NCBI GenBank assembly: GCA_016213895.1
Contig: JACQZJ010000064.1
Location: 1 to 37,489 of the forward strand
Direction: 5' to 3'
Length of the DNA stretch: 37,489 nucleotides
Source of the DNA: Planctomycetota bacterium
GTDB taxonomy: Bacteria > Planctomycetota > B15-G4 > JADJEK01
Under the pieces are notes generated by a model that was not told the DNA's origin, made no database searches, and was given only the letters and a program-made list of their open reading frames with translations. Numbering within the stretch: position 1 is the stretch's first letter; the number at the start of each line of letters is the position of its first letter. The position numbers and the translations under genes are program-made. Of the stretch, positions 17,196-25,154 are shown piece after piece.

Positions 17196-18334
17196 GCCGC
17201 CCCCAGCGAGCGCACCACCTCGGTGCGCGCGGCAGACAGCGCGGGCACGAGCGCGGCGAGCGCGGCCGCGGCCACGGCGACGAGCACGCCCCTCCCCACC
17301 ACCGCCGCCGAGATCGTGAGCTGGATGGGCACGCCCTCCACGCCGACCGACACGCTGCCGGCGAGGATCAGGACGAGCGCCGCGCCCAGGCCGAGCGCGC
17401 CGCCCGCGAGCCCGATGGCCAGCGCCTCGCCCACGACCAGGAGAGCGACGTGCTCGCCGCGATAGCCCATGGCCAGGAGGATCCCGAACTCGCGCGCGCG
17501 CTCGTGCACGGCCAGCACCAGCGTGTTGGCCACCAGCACGAGGAGCACGGCCACGCAGGCCGCGCCGAAGCGGCGCGCGAAGCGCAAGAGCTCGCGCACC
17601 TCGGCGCTCGCGCGCGCGAGGTGCGCGGTGCGCGCCTGCGTGGCGGTCGGCGCCTCGGCCGTGGAAAACAGCTCGTCGATCTTGAGCGCCACGGCCTCGG
17701 CCTGGCCGGCGTCCGCCACCTGCACCTCGAACTGCGTGACGGAGCCCGGGCGATTCACGCGGCTCGAACGCTGCAGGAACTCGAGGTGGGTGAAAACCAG
17801 CCCTTCGTTGACCGGGTCCGGCGAGCGCACGATGCCGGCGACCTTGACGTCGACGCCGGCGAAGCGGAACGAGTCGCCCGTCTGCAGGCCGCGCCGCTCG
17901 GCGAAGGCCCGGCCGACCAGGGCGGCGTCCCGCTCGCGCGCGAAGCGCGCCGCGTCGCCCTCGACCACCTCCAGGCGCCGCATCTCGATGAGGTCCTCGG
18001 CCGGAGCGCCGGCGAAGCTCACCAGGTCGAGGCTGGCGCGGCAGCTCGAGAGCGCCACCTGCACGGGCAGCACGGCGCGCACGCCGGGCACGCGCCGGAT
18101 GCGCTCCACGTAGGACTCGGGCAGGACCGAGGTGAGCGGGCAGTAGCGGTTCTGGCGGTAGACGATGAGCGTGGCGGCCTCGCCGTCGCCCGCAAGCGCG
18201 CGCTCGAGCCCGGCGCCCAGGCTGTCGATCGCCACGAACAGGAAGATGGCCGCCCCGCTGCCGAAGAGCGTGAGCAGCGCGCGGCCGGGACGGCGCGCGA
18301 GGTTCCGCCGCAGCAAGCGCAGGAGCCCCTTCAC
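17192..18334 (-). CDS. FtsX/MacB-type ABC permease (380 aa)
   Basis: A complete four-helix permease: N-terminal basic stretch RRNLARRPGRALLTLFG with a membrane helix, then a large periplasmic domain (about 45-260). Three C-terminal helices (CVAVLLVLVANTLVLAV, LLVVGEALAIGLAGGALGLG, GRGVLVAVAAAALAALVP) surround the signature VHERAREFGILLAMGYRG. It works with the LolD-like ATPase encoded just upstream in the operon. ATG 18334 overlaps the ATPase stop (ATGA), and its own stop overlaps the next permease start the same way. With the fusion protein and outer-membrane factor genes nearby, a MacAB-TolC or DevBCA-like exporter is the best reading; the cargo is not evident. Confidence 0.88.
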   Translation of the reverse strand: MKGLLRLLRRNLARRPGRALLTLFGSGAAIFLFVAIDSLGAGLERALAGDGEAATLIVYRQNRYCPLTSVLPESYVERIRRVPGVRAVLPVQVALSSCRASLDLVSFAGAPAEDLIEMRRLEVVEGDAARFARERDAALVGRAFAERRGLQTGDSFRFAGVDVKVAGIVRSPDPVNEGLVFTHLEFLQRSSRVNRPGSVTQFEVQVADAGQAEAVALKIDELFSTAEAPTATQARTAHLARASAEVRELLRFARRFGAACVAVLLVLVANTLVLAVHERAREFGILLAMGYRGEHVALLVVGEALAIGLAGGALGLGAALVLILAGSVSVGVEGVPIQLTISAAVVGRGVLVAVAAAALAALVPALSAARTEVVRSLGAA

Positions 18335-19026
18335 GGCAGCACCTCCTCGGCCGCGTGCGCCAAGAGCTCGCCCTTGTCCAGCACGAGGCAGCGCGAGCCG
18401 ATGGCCGCGGCGCGCCGGTCGTGCGTCACCATCACGATGGTCGTGCCACGCTCCTGGTTCAGGCGCCGCAGCAGTTCGAGCGTGGCGCTCGCCGACTCGT
18501 GATCGAGGTTGCCGGTGGGCTCGTCGGCCACGAGCAGCGGCGGGTCGTGCACGATGGCGCGGGCGATGGCCACGCGCTGCTCCTGCCCGCCCGAAAGCTG
18601 GCGCGGCAGATGGATCGCCCGGTCGACGAGACCCACCGCCTCAAGCGCCAGGGCCACGCGCGCGTGCCGCTCGCGCGCGTTCAGCCCGAAGAGGAAGAGC
18701 GGCAGCTCGACGTTCTCGTACGCGGTCAAGACCGGCACCAGGTGGGAGTGCTGGAACACGTAGCCGATGGTGCGCGCGCGCCACGCCGCCCGCTGCCGCC
18801 CGGAGAGCGCGCCGAGGTCCTGGCCGGCCACGCGGATCGTCCCCTTCTCGGGGCGATCGAGCGTCGCCAGCAGGTTGAGCAGCGTGGTCTTGCCCGAGCC
18901 GGAAGGCCCGAAGAGCACGAGCAGGTCGCCCTGCTCCACGTCCAGGCTCACGCCGTCGAGGATGGTGACGCGGGCGCCGCCCTTCTCGTAGCCGTGCTCC
19001 ACGTTGCGGAGTTCGATGAAGGCCAT
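18331..19026 (-). CDS. LolD/MacB-type ABC transporter ATPase (231 aa)
   Basis: ATP-hydrolysing subunit of the adjacent exporter. Walker [10 protein letters not shown] (40-48), Q-loop [12 protein letters not shown], signature [15 protein letters not shown], Walker [12 protein letters not shown] and switch VTHDRR are all intact. The length is typical of LolD/MacB/DevA ATPases. The ATG at 19026 shares a base with the true end of the membrane fusion protein reading frame (TGATG), so translation is probably coupled. Substrate specificity cannot be inferred from the ATPase. Confidence 0.93.
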   Translation of the reverse strand: MAFIELRNVEHGYEKGGARVTILDGVSLDVEQGDLLVLFGPSGSGKTTLLNLLATLDRPEKGTIRVAGQDLGALSGRQRAAWRARTIGYVFQHSHLVPVLTAYENVELPLFLFGLNARERHARVALALEAVGLVDRAIHLPRQLSGGQEQRVAIARAIVHDPPLLVADEPTGNLDHESASATLELLRRLNQERGTTIVMVTHDRRAAAIGSRCLVLDKGELLAHAAEEVLP

Positions 19027-19130
19027 CAGTCGTCCTCCCCGATGCGCAGCGCCGTTCCCTCGGAGAGCTGCTCGAAGCCGCCGTCGATCACCTTGTCGCT
19101 CGCGTTCAGGCCGCTCGTGATCACCACGCC
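19026..19130 (-). pseudogene. Out-of-frame 3' end of the membrane fusion protein gene
   Basis: From about 19130 a second frame reads VVITSGLNASDKVIDGGFEQ and continues to TGA at 19026-19028. This is the usual C-terminal strand and tail of membrane fusion proteins. It joins residue 424 of the upstream frame if one base is added in the run at 19124-19132. The TGA then overlaps the ATPase start as TGATG, matching the coupling elsewhere in this operon. The detached end shows that the annotated stop at 19121 is caused by a frameshift. Confidence 0.7.
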
Positions 19131-20404
19131 GCGCCCTCGCCGCCGCCGTCCAGGAAGCGCACCTGGCAGAGCATCTCCGGCCGCAGCAGGGCGCCCTCTT
19201 CCGCGACGCGCACGTGCACGCGCAGCGTGACCTTCTGGATGTCGGCCTTGGCCTCGATGCGCGTGACCTCTCCGGCGAGGATCTCGTTGCCGGCCGCCTC
19301 GGCGCTGATCTCGGCCGCCTGGCCGGGCCGCACCTTGGCGATCTCCTGCTGCGGCACGTCCACGCGCACGCGCAGGGCCGCTGGATCGTAGAGCGAGCAG
19401 ACCGCGCCGTTCTCCGCGCCGCCCACAGCGCTCCCCGGGCCGGCCAGGCGCTCGAGCACCACGCCTGAAGCCGGGGCGCGCACCGCCATGCGCTCGAGGC
19501 GCAGCTCGGCCGCGGCCAGCTCCGCCTCGCGCAGGGCGGCCAGCGCCGCAGCCTCGCCGTCCGCGGCCAGCGCGCGCTCGAGCGCGAGCCGCTCCGCCAG
19601 GCGCACCTCCCATTCCTTCTCGACTCGCGCCAGGCGCGCGACGCGCTCCTCGCTCTCGGCCGAGGCGCGTTCCGCTGCCGCGTCCGCTGCCGCGCGCGCC
19701 GCGTCCGCTTCCGCGCGGCGCGCCTCGGCCAGCTCCACCTGGCGCGGACCGGCCGCGCCGTTCTCCGCGAGGCAGCGCTGCAGCAGCAACTCCTCCTCGG
19801 CCACGCACAGCGCCGCCTCGGCGCCGCGCGCCGCTGCCTGCGCGCGGAGCGCCTCCGCCGCGCCGCCGCGCCCCAGGGCGCGCGTGGCGTCCAGCCTCTC
19901 GGTCAGCGCGAGCGCCAGGTCGAACTCCTGGCGCGCGATGGCCGCCTCTTCCTTGGCCCCGCGCGCCACGGCCCGCACTTCGGCGAGGCGCGCGCGCGCG
20001 GCCTCGACCTCGAGGCGCGCCTCCTGATCGTCGAGCACGGCCAGCACGTCTCCCTCTGCCACGCGGTCCGCGGGCTGGACCAGCATCTCGCGCACCACGC
20101 CCTCGACGAGCGGTGTCGCCAGGAGCGGGAAGGGATCGGGTTCGATCCAGCCCGCGGCCTGCAGCACCACGCGCGCCGGCCCGCCCGTGCCTGCCTCGGC
20201 GCCCGCGGCAAGCGGCAGGGGCCGCACCACGGTCACCAGGAGAGGGCGGCGCCAGCCGAGGCCGGAACTCCAGAGGAGCAGCGCGCCGAAAGCGCCGAGG
20301 ACCGCGAGCGGGATCACGGTCCTGAGCCAGCGGCGCGGCGGACGCGGCATGACTTCCTTCCGCGCCAGGCCGGAGAGGTCGAGCGTCGGATTCGGGCGGC
20401 TCAT
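19121..20404 (-). CDS. HlyD/MacA-type membrane fusion protein, frameshifted near its end
   Basis: Periplasmic adaptor linking the ABC pump to the outer-membrane factor. There is an N-terminal cytoplasmic piece, a membrane helix at about 27-46, the first half of the lipoyl domain (AGWIEPDPFPLLATPLVEGV, then DVLAVLDDQEARLEV) and a long Ala/Glu/Arg-rich coiled coil (about 115-290). The second lipoyl half (RAPASGVVLERLAGPGSAV) and the beta-barrel domain (LRVRVDVPQQEIAKVRPGQ) follow. The frame stops at 19121 after GGGEGAAW, while the expected last 34 residues continue in another frame to 19026. One missing base explains this. ATG 20404 overlaps the stop of the outer-membrane factor gene as ATGA. 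Confidence 0.85.
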   Translation of the reverse strand: MSRPNPTLDLSGLARKEVMPRPPRRWLRTVIPLAVLGAFGALLLWSSGLGWRRPLLVTVVRPLPLAAGAEAGTGGPARVVLQAAGWIEPDPFPLLATPLVEGVVREMLVQPADRVAEGDVLAVLDDQEARLEVEAARARLAEVRAVARGAKEEAAIARQEFDLALALTERLDATRALGRGGAAEALRAQAAARGAEAALCVAEEELLLQRCLAENGAAGPRQVELAEARRAEADAARAAADAAAERASAESEERVARLARVEKEWEVRLAERLALERALAADGEAAALAALREAELAAAELRLERMAVRAPASGVVLERLAGPGSAVGGAENGAVCSLYDPAALRVRVDVPQQEIAKVRPGQAAEISAEAAGNEILAGEVTRIEAKADIQKVTLRVHVRVAEEGALLRPEMLCQVRFLDGGGEGAAW

Positions 20405-21696
20405 GGCTCGCCTCCTTCCGCCCCGAGGGCTTCATCGAGGTCGACGCGCACCCGCGCCAGCGCCTCGCTCGCGGCCGCGAGCGAGGCCTGCGCCTCGATC
20501 GCCCCGGCGAGCGCCATGCTCCACTCGGCGAGGGCGGCCGCGTCCGTGACGAAAAGAGCGCGCGCTGCCCGCCAACGCGCGGCCTCGTGCCGGGCGCGCT
20601 CCGCGGCAACGCGCAGGCCCGCGGCGCGAGCGCCCGCGGCGAGCGCCAGGCCGCGCTCGATGCTGCCCTGGATCTCGAGCACGGCCTGCTCCAGGCGGGA
20701 GCGCGCTGCGGCTCGGCGCGCCGTGGCGGCCGCGAGCAGGCCGCTGCGCGCGCGCGGATCGATCGCCTCCACGTCGAGCAGGCCGCCGAAGAGCGCGGCG
20801 TCCGGCTGGAAGACGGCCCGCGGACCGATGCGGATCTCCGGCCACGCGGTGGCGGCGGCCTTCCTGACCTCGGCCTCGGCCACGGCGTAGTCGGTCACGT
20901 GGCGGCGGAGCGCCGGGTGGCGGGCGAGCAGTTGTTCGAGCGCCGGCGTCTCGGGCAGCACGCGCTGCGTGACGCGCTCGAGCCAGGTCACATCGACACC
21001 ATCGAGGGCCGCCGCCTCCGGCGGCAGTCCGGAGAGCGCGGCGAGAGCGGCGCGGCCCGTGGCCTCGCGCGCGTCAGCCTCTGCCAGGGCATGCTCCAAA
21101 CGCAGGAGCGCGGCGAGCGCCTCGCTGGCCCGGGCCTCGGCCAGCCACCCGCGCTCGCGCAGGAGGTCGATGCGCGGCCGATCGGCTTCCGCCTCGGCCT
21201 GGAAGGCGAGGAGCGCCGAGCGTTCGCCTGCCGCGGCCGCGAGGCCCGCGAGCGCGCGGTCCACGGCGTGGCGCGCGGCGAAGGCGGCGAGTTCCAGGTC
21301 GGCCGCGGCGCGCGCCTCCACGGCTTGCGCCAGGAGCGCGGCCGCCGGGAATCTGCCGAGTCCCAGGACGCCGAGCAGGTCGAAGGAGAGATTCAGCTCG
21401 GTCTCGCCTGCCTGGCCGCCCGGCGCAGCCGCGTGCTCCAGGCCGAAGCGCAGCGGCCCGGCCGCGCGCGCGGCGGTCGAGGCTGCTCGCGCCTCGGCGA
21501 GGCGGTGCTGCGCGGAGAGCACGTCGGGATGGTAGCGAGAAGAGGCGGCGTGGAAGAACGACTCCCCTGCCCCTGCCACGGCGAGCGACCGCTCCTCGAG
21601 CGAAGTGGAGAGCAGGTCAGGGTCGAGCGGCTGCGCGGGCGGCGCGGCGCAGCCGAGAAGAAGAAAGAGAAAGGAAGAGCAGAGTTGGCGTGACAT
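20401..21696 (-). CDS. TolC-like outer-membrane factor lipoprotein (431 aa)
   Basis: Signal MSRQLCSSFLFLLLGC has a lipobox (Cys16), typical of the NodT/CusC branch of outer-membrane efflux proteins. The rest is mostly alpha-helical, Ala/Glu/Arg-rich, in two similar halves. Family-like motifs are SSRYHPDVLSAQHRLAEARA in the first half and LARHPALRRHVTDYAVAEAE with AWPEIRIGPRAVF in the second. It should form the trimeric outer-membrane/periplasmic channel for the ABC exporter encoded downstream. ATG 21696 is chosen for the signal peptide. The stop overlaps the fusion-protein start (ATGA). Confidence 0.82.
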   Translation of the reverse strand: MSRQLCSSFLFLLLGCAAPPAQPLDPDLLSTSLEERSLAVAGAGESFFHAASSRYHPDVLSAQHRLAEARAASTAARAAGPLRFGLEHAAAPGGQAGETELNLSFDLLGVLGLGRFPAAALLAQAVEARAAADLELAAFAARHAVDRALAGLAAAAGERSALLAFQAEAEADRPRIDLLRERGWLAEARASEALAALLRLEHALAEADAREATGRAALAALSGLPPEAAALDGVDVTWLERVTQRVLPETPALEQLLARHPALRRHVTDYAVAEAEVRKAAATAWPEIRIGPRAVFQPDAALFGGLLDVEAIDPRARSGLLAAATARRAAARSRLEQAVLEIQGSIERGLALAAGARAAGLRVAAERARHEAARWRAARALFVTDAAALAEWSMALAGAIEAQASLAAASEALARVRVDLDEALGAEGGEP

Positions 21697-21778
21697 GAAA
21701 ACCGTTCCCTGGTCGAGGCGTGGAAGGGGCGCCGCCGGCAAGCACGCGGCTGCCGGACGCGGGGAACCGGTTCCCGGA

Positions 21779-22186
21779 TCAGATGAGAAGTGGCAGGAGG
21801 CGATCTTCCCCAGGAGGCGCGCGCTCGCGCTCGCACGGAACGGCCGCGCGCTTCGGCCGCGAGACCCACGCCGAGCCGGGCGGCGGGCCTCCGTCCGCGA
21901 GCGCGGGGTGCTGGCCCGGCGCGCTGTCCGGGACAGAGCCGGCCTGGTTCGCGAGCGGCACGGTCACGCAGCAGTCGCAGTCGCTCGCCTGGCGCACCGG
22001 GAGTGCCGGGGCCGCGGGCGGCGGTTCCTGCGGGGCGCAGCAGCAGCGCACGCGCGTCGAAGCGTCGCAGGACTCGAGAGCTGCGGCCGGCAGAAGAGGG
22101 CGCACGCACATAGACAGGTGGGCGCCGACCGGCAAGACCAGCACGGGGCTCAAAAGCGCCAGGACCAGGGCGTACGCGGCTCTCAT
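21779..22186 (-). CDS. Small secreted Cys-rich protein heading the export operon (135 aa)
   Basis: A signal-like N-terminus ([19 protein letters not shown]) is followed by a Cys-rich mature region: single cysteines at about 27 and 40, the cluster CCC near 48 and CDCC near 70. The tail is Pro/Ala/Gly-rich with no more than one further Cys. Closely spaced Cys of this kind suggest metal binding or disulfides; this is inference, and no family is recognised. It lies 82 bases upstream of the outer-membrane factor gene on the same strand. ATG 22186 has GGGG directly adjacent, a poor ribosome site. Confidence 0.6.
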   Translation of the reverse strand: MRAAYALVLALLSPVLVLPVGAHLSMCVRPLLPAAALESCDASTRVRCCCAPQEPPPAAPALPVRQASDCDCCVTVPLANQAGSVPDSAPGQHPALADGGPPPGSAWVSRPKRAAVPCERERAPPGEDRLLPLLI

Positions 22187-22295
22187 CCCCTACAAGATAG
22201 CACGCCGCTGGCGCCGCGCAACAGCGCGGGCTATGTCCTGGATCGCGACCGCTGCCCCCGGGCGTGGCATCCCCGGCGCGGCGAAAGGACATGCG

Positions 22296-22895
22296 TTGCG
22301 GTACGGCCGGCGTTTCCTGGCGCTCTTGCTTGTCGTCGCCGCGGGCTGCGGCCGCGGCAGGGAGCAGGACGCCATCGGCCCGCCCGGACAGGAGGAGCAA
22401 GTGAGCCAGACCAGCGGCCGGGGGAGTTCGGCGAGGGGGCAGGCCTTTGCGCGGCCGAGCGACGCGGAGATCCGGCAGCGCCTGACGCCGCTCCAGTACG
22501 AGGTCACCCAGAACCAGGCGACCGAGCGCCCCTTCCAGAACGAGTTCTGGGATCACGACGCCGAGGGCATCTACGTGGACATCGTCAGCGGCGAGCCGCT
22601 CTTCTCGTCCCGCGACAAGTTCGACAGCGGCTGCGGCTGGCCGAGCTTCTCGCGGCCGCTGCTCGCCGAGAACATCGTGGAGAAGGAGGACCGCACGCTC
22701 TGGGCTCCGCGTACGGAGGTGCGGAGCCGCGCAGGCGAGAGCCACCTCGGCCACGTGTTCGACGACGGCCCTGCGCCCACGGGTCTGCGCTACTGCATCA
22801 ACAGCGCGGCGCTGCGCTTCATCCCGAAAGCAGACCTCGAGAAGGAAGGGTACGGCGAGTTCCTGGTCCTGTTCGAGGGCAAGCGGGACCGGTGA
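22296..22895 (+). CDS. msrB: Peptide-methionine (R)-S-oxide reductase, lipoprotein form
   Basis: MsrB reduces the R-sulfoxide of methionine in proteins. The core is complete: [56 protein letters not shown] and the catalytic-Cys motif [11 protein letters not shown]. It is the branch without the two CxxC zinc sites. TTG 22296 is preferred: AAAGGA lies 6 bases upstream and the product then starts with a lipoprotein signal ([14 protein letters not shown]), followed by a Gly/Gln/Ser linker. An in-frame ATG at 22233 would add 21 residues before the signal. Lipidation places repair in the cell envelope. It is alone on the plus strand, diverging from the Cys-rich gene. Confidence 0.9.
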   Translation: MRYGRRFLALLLVVAAGCGRGREQDAIGPPGQEEQVSQTSGRGSSARGQAFARPSDAEIRQRLTPLQYEVTQNQATERPFQNEFWDHDAEGIYVDIVSGEPLFSSRDKFDSGCGWPSFSRPLLAENIVEKEDRTLWAPRTEVRSRAGESHLGHVFDDGPAPTGLRYCINSAALRFIPKADLEKEGYGEFLVLFEGKRDR

Positions 22896-23228
22896 TTCCA
22901 GGCGGGGACTTGGCCCCTTCGACGGGTGTCGATGGGCAGGGGCCCGGAGCGGACTCGTGCTCCTCAAGGCGAGGCGGCGCAGGTCGGACGCGAGAGTTCA
23001 CGTACGCGGCCTGGGGAGCGCCCTGAATCCCCCGCCGCTTTCGCGTGAGCTCAGCGGCAGCGCTTGGGAAGGGAATCGCCCTGGAACCAACCAGCGTCAC
23101 TCGACTTGCCCGCGCCTGCCAAGCCTGGATTCCGATGGTGCGGAATCCAGGCTTGGCAGGCGCCGCCCAGCGTGTGGCGGCCGGACCCATACCCTGACGG
23201 ACCCCGTCGTCAGACGGCAAGCCCAGTC
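22896..23228. other. Intergenic region between convergent genes
   Basis: The 333 bases between msrB and the glycine-rich gene contain one striking element, the perfect 23-bp hairpin at 23112-23163. I see no other convincing ORF, RNA gene or repeat. Confidence 0.6.
23112..23163. terminator. Perfect 23-bp inverted repeat, loop ATGGTG
   Basis: The left arm 23112-23134 (starts GCGCCTGCCAAGCC, ends TTCCG) is fully complementary to 23141-23163. The six-base loop is 23135-23140. It lies between convergent genes and could act as a bidirectional terminator. A 23-bp perfect stem is much longer than the other hairpins in the window and has no T tract, so a mobile palindrome or REP-like unit is also possible. 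Confidence 0.6.
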
Positions 23229-24668
23229 CTAGACTGACGTGCCCGACGTGCCGTGGACTTCTCCGTTCGCCACGTTGACCTTCGCTCCGGTGCCGTGTTT
23301 CCCGAGCGCCCCGCCGCCGCCTGGGGCCTGGCCGCTGAGGAACCCCGCAGTACCCTTCGCACTGCCGCCCGACCCACCCTCGCTCGATCCACCACCTGGT
23401 GTGCCGCCCTCGCCGCCCTGGGCAGTCGCCTTCTTGCCCGCGACTTTGTTCTCCGCGCTTGCCGGGCCGCCCTGTCCGCCCTTTCCACTGCTGTCCCCGC
23501 CGTCGCCGCCGATTGCCACTGCGTCGCCGCCGTTGCTCGTGGCCTTCGCTTCACCGCCCTTGGATTCGCTCCCCGGAGCGCCGTTGCCGGCGGCGGCCAC
23601 CGCCGCTCCTCCCGACTGTGTGTTCTCTGCTGTCGCGTTGTCACCCGAAGCTCCCTCGCTCCCGTTCGACCCAACCGCGATGACCAGGTCCGCCGCCCCG
23701 CTCACCGTGCCGAAGCCAACTATCACCGTCATACTCCCGACGGTCACGGACCTCTTCCCGCTGGACATCCCGCAGTTCTTGAGGCACGCGTCCAAGGCGT
23801 CGGCTGCAGCCGCGACGTCGTCCGGTCGGCCAATGCTCGTCTCGCTGCCGTCTTCAGTCGTGGCCTCCGTCGCATTCACCGCACTGATGAAGGCCGCCAC
23901 GCAGTCCGCGACACACTCATCGATCGACAGCTTCACCGGCGGATCCGCCTCGACCACGTGTTCGCTATGCACCACGAAGTACTGGTAGAGCCCCCACAAG
24001 GGGCACAGCAGCTGTACCCGATCGCCCACCGCCCCAAAACCAATCGACGCCAGGTCCACGTCGATCCGGTACATACGATCGCGAATGAACTCCTCGCGCG
24101 AGTCGTCCCAGACGACGGTCTCGGTCAGGTTCGCCGCCGCGGTCACGTCCAGGTCGTTCATTAACACGGTCGTCTGCCGGTCGAGGACCGTCATGCCCTG
24201 AATCCTGAGGTAGAAAGACACGACGTCGCCGTTCACGGCCCTCACCCAAGTCGTGTCGCTCGTCCCGATCGTCGCCGGAGGCGTCATCGACATGGTGCGC
24301 ACGATGAGCCTCTCGACCCCTCCGTTCCACACCTGCGCCTTCAACACCAGCATCGTGTCGTCGTACGATAGGCTCGACAGGTCCAGCGAGTAGCGATGCA
24401 CGAACGTCTCGTACACGCCGTCGCCGTTCTGATCGACCGCCCGGACTACCCACGACGACTGCACCACGGTGCTCGTGACGTCCGTGTCGCCCTGCTTGAT
24501 CGAGAACTCGTCTCCGGACTGGTCGATCTGACGAGCCACGACGTCGGCCACGACGGGTCCAGCTAGTGGTTGCACGAACAAAGGGAAGTTGATGTCCACC
24601 GTTGTCTGCGCGCAGGCCGCCGACGACATGGCCGCGACGGCCGCCGCGCACAACGACTTCCTCAACAC
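23229..24668 (-). CDS. Secreted glycine-rich protein, paralog 1 (479 aa)
   Basis: The signal peptide (VLRKSLCAAAVAAMSSAACA) precedes a beta-rich domain (about 20-260) with NGDGVYETFVHRYSLDLSSL, LVLKAQVWNGGVERLIVRTM and EEFIRDRMYRIDVDLASIGF. A Cys-bearing helical segment follows (ADALDACLKNCGMSSG). The last ~150 residues are a low-complexity Gly/Ala/Asn/Ser region (TAENTQSGGAAVAAAGNG, KATSNGGDAVAIGGDGG). It is clearly paralogous to 26492-27937 over its whole length. GTG 24668 is chosen because it gives the same signal peptide and length as the paralog (479 against 481), with GAGAGGGG upstream. ATG 24695 would add nine residues. Function is unknown; a surface or matrix role is only a guess. Confidence 0.82.
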   Translation of the reverse strand: MLRKSLCAAAVAAMSSAACAQTTVDINFPLFVQPLAGPVVADVVARQIDQSGDEFSIKQGDTDVTSTVVQSSWVVRAVDQNGDGVYETFVHRYSLDLSSLSYDDTMLVLKAQVWNGGVERLIVRTMSMTPPATIGTSDTTWVRAVNGDVVSFYLRIQGMTVLDRQTTVLMNDLDVTAAANLTETVVWDDSREEFIRDRMYRIDVDLASIGFGAVGDRVQLLCPLWGLYQYFVVHSEHVVEADPPVKLSIDECVADCVAAFISAVNATEATTEDGSETSIGRPDDVAAAADALDACLKNCGMSSGKRSVTVGSMTVIVGFGTVSGAADLVIAVGSNGSEGASGDNATAENTQSGGAAVAAAGNGAPGSESKGGEAKATSNGGDAVAIGGDGGDSSGKGGQGGPASAENKVAGKKATAQGGEGGTPGGGSSEGGSGGSAKGTAGFLSGQAPGGGGALGKHGTGAKVNVANGEVHGTSGTSV

Positions 24669-24738
24669 GATCGCACCCCTCTCGCAGCAGTTCATGATGG
24701 GCCCTTTCCATCCCCCTTGATACCTCCGCCTCCCTCCC

Positions 24739-24751
24739 GGGGGGGGGGGGG
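24739..24751. repeat. Homopolymer of 13 G (poly-C on the coding strand)
   Basis: Thirteen consecutive G on the plus strand, within a G/C-rich patch. On the minus strand it lies 70 bases upstream of the GTG start and 43 upstream of the alternative ATG of the glycine-rich protein gene. Tracts of this length slip during replication. The paralog has no such tract. Confidence 0.8.
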
Positions 24752-25086
24752 CGGGCCTCCGGGCCTCCTCGGATCCCCTCCGGGAGCTTCCCTTCAGGCA
24801 GAACCACGATACGAGGGACCGTTCGCGCGTGTCAAGCGGGCGCAGACAGATCTCTCCTGAAGCGGGGATGGCTGCCCGCATGGGTATCCTGCCGAATCTC
24901 GGAATCGGCGAGCGGCCGCCGCCGCATGAGGACCACCCTCGTGCCCGACCGAACGTAGCAACAACCCCTTCTCTCTTGGCCTGCACGAACGTAAGTCCTT
25001 TCAGGCAAATGATCCGACTTCTTGGACTGCGGAAGTTGGGCTACGGCGTGCCCGGTGTGACCACTGGTTCCCATCAGGTCATGGCG
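24752..25086. other. Intergenic region upstream of two divergent genes
   Basis: This 335-base stretch separates the poly-G tract from the palindrome of the ATPase gene. I see no supported gene. It is less GC-rich than the flanks around 24960-25070, as expected for promoters serving the divergent genes. No sigma-gene remnant like that at 28052 was found here. Confidence 0.5.
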
Positions 25087-25117
25087 TGAAACTTAGCGCT
25101 TGCGCGCCTAAGTTTCA
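25087..25117. promoter_or_regulatory. Palindromic operator-like site upstream of the ATPase gene
   Basis: TGAAACTTAG (25087-25096) and CTAAGTTTCA (25108-25117) form a perfect 10-bp inverted repeat with an 11-base GC-rich spacer, ending 37 bases before the start codon. The A/T-rich arms stand out from the surrounding base composition. It may be a protein binding site or a hairpin in the leader RNA. Confidence 0.6.
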
Positions 25118-25154
25118 TGGACACAGACGCAGACCGCACTTACGCTCGTGGGCC

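Noticed and set aside
23229-24600. Gly-rich tails as RTX calcium-binding repeats or collagen
   Set aside because: No GGxGxDxUx nonapeptide and no regular Gly-x-y register; only irregular Gly/Ala/Asn blocks.
24696-24986. N-terminal extension of the glycine-rich protein through the poly-C tract to 24986
   Set aside because: It would bury the signal peptide, and the paralog shows the start to be at the LRKS signal sequence. Phase variation through the reading frame is therefore less likely than through the promoter.
24739-25086. Third sigma-gene remnant upstream of glycine-rich paralog 1
   Set aside because: Neither the 50-base upstream block nor the TPPPPF tail could be found there.
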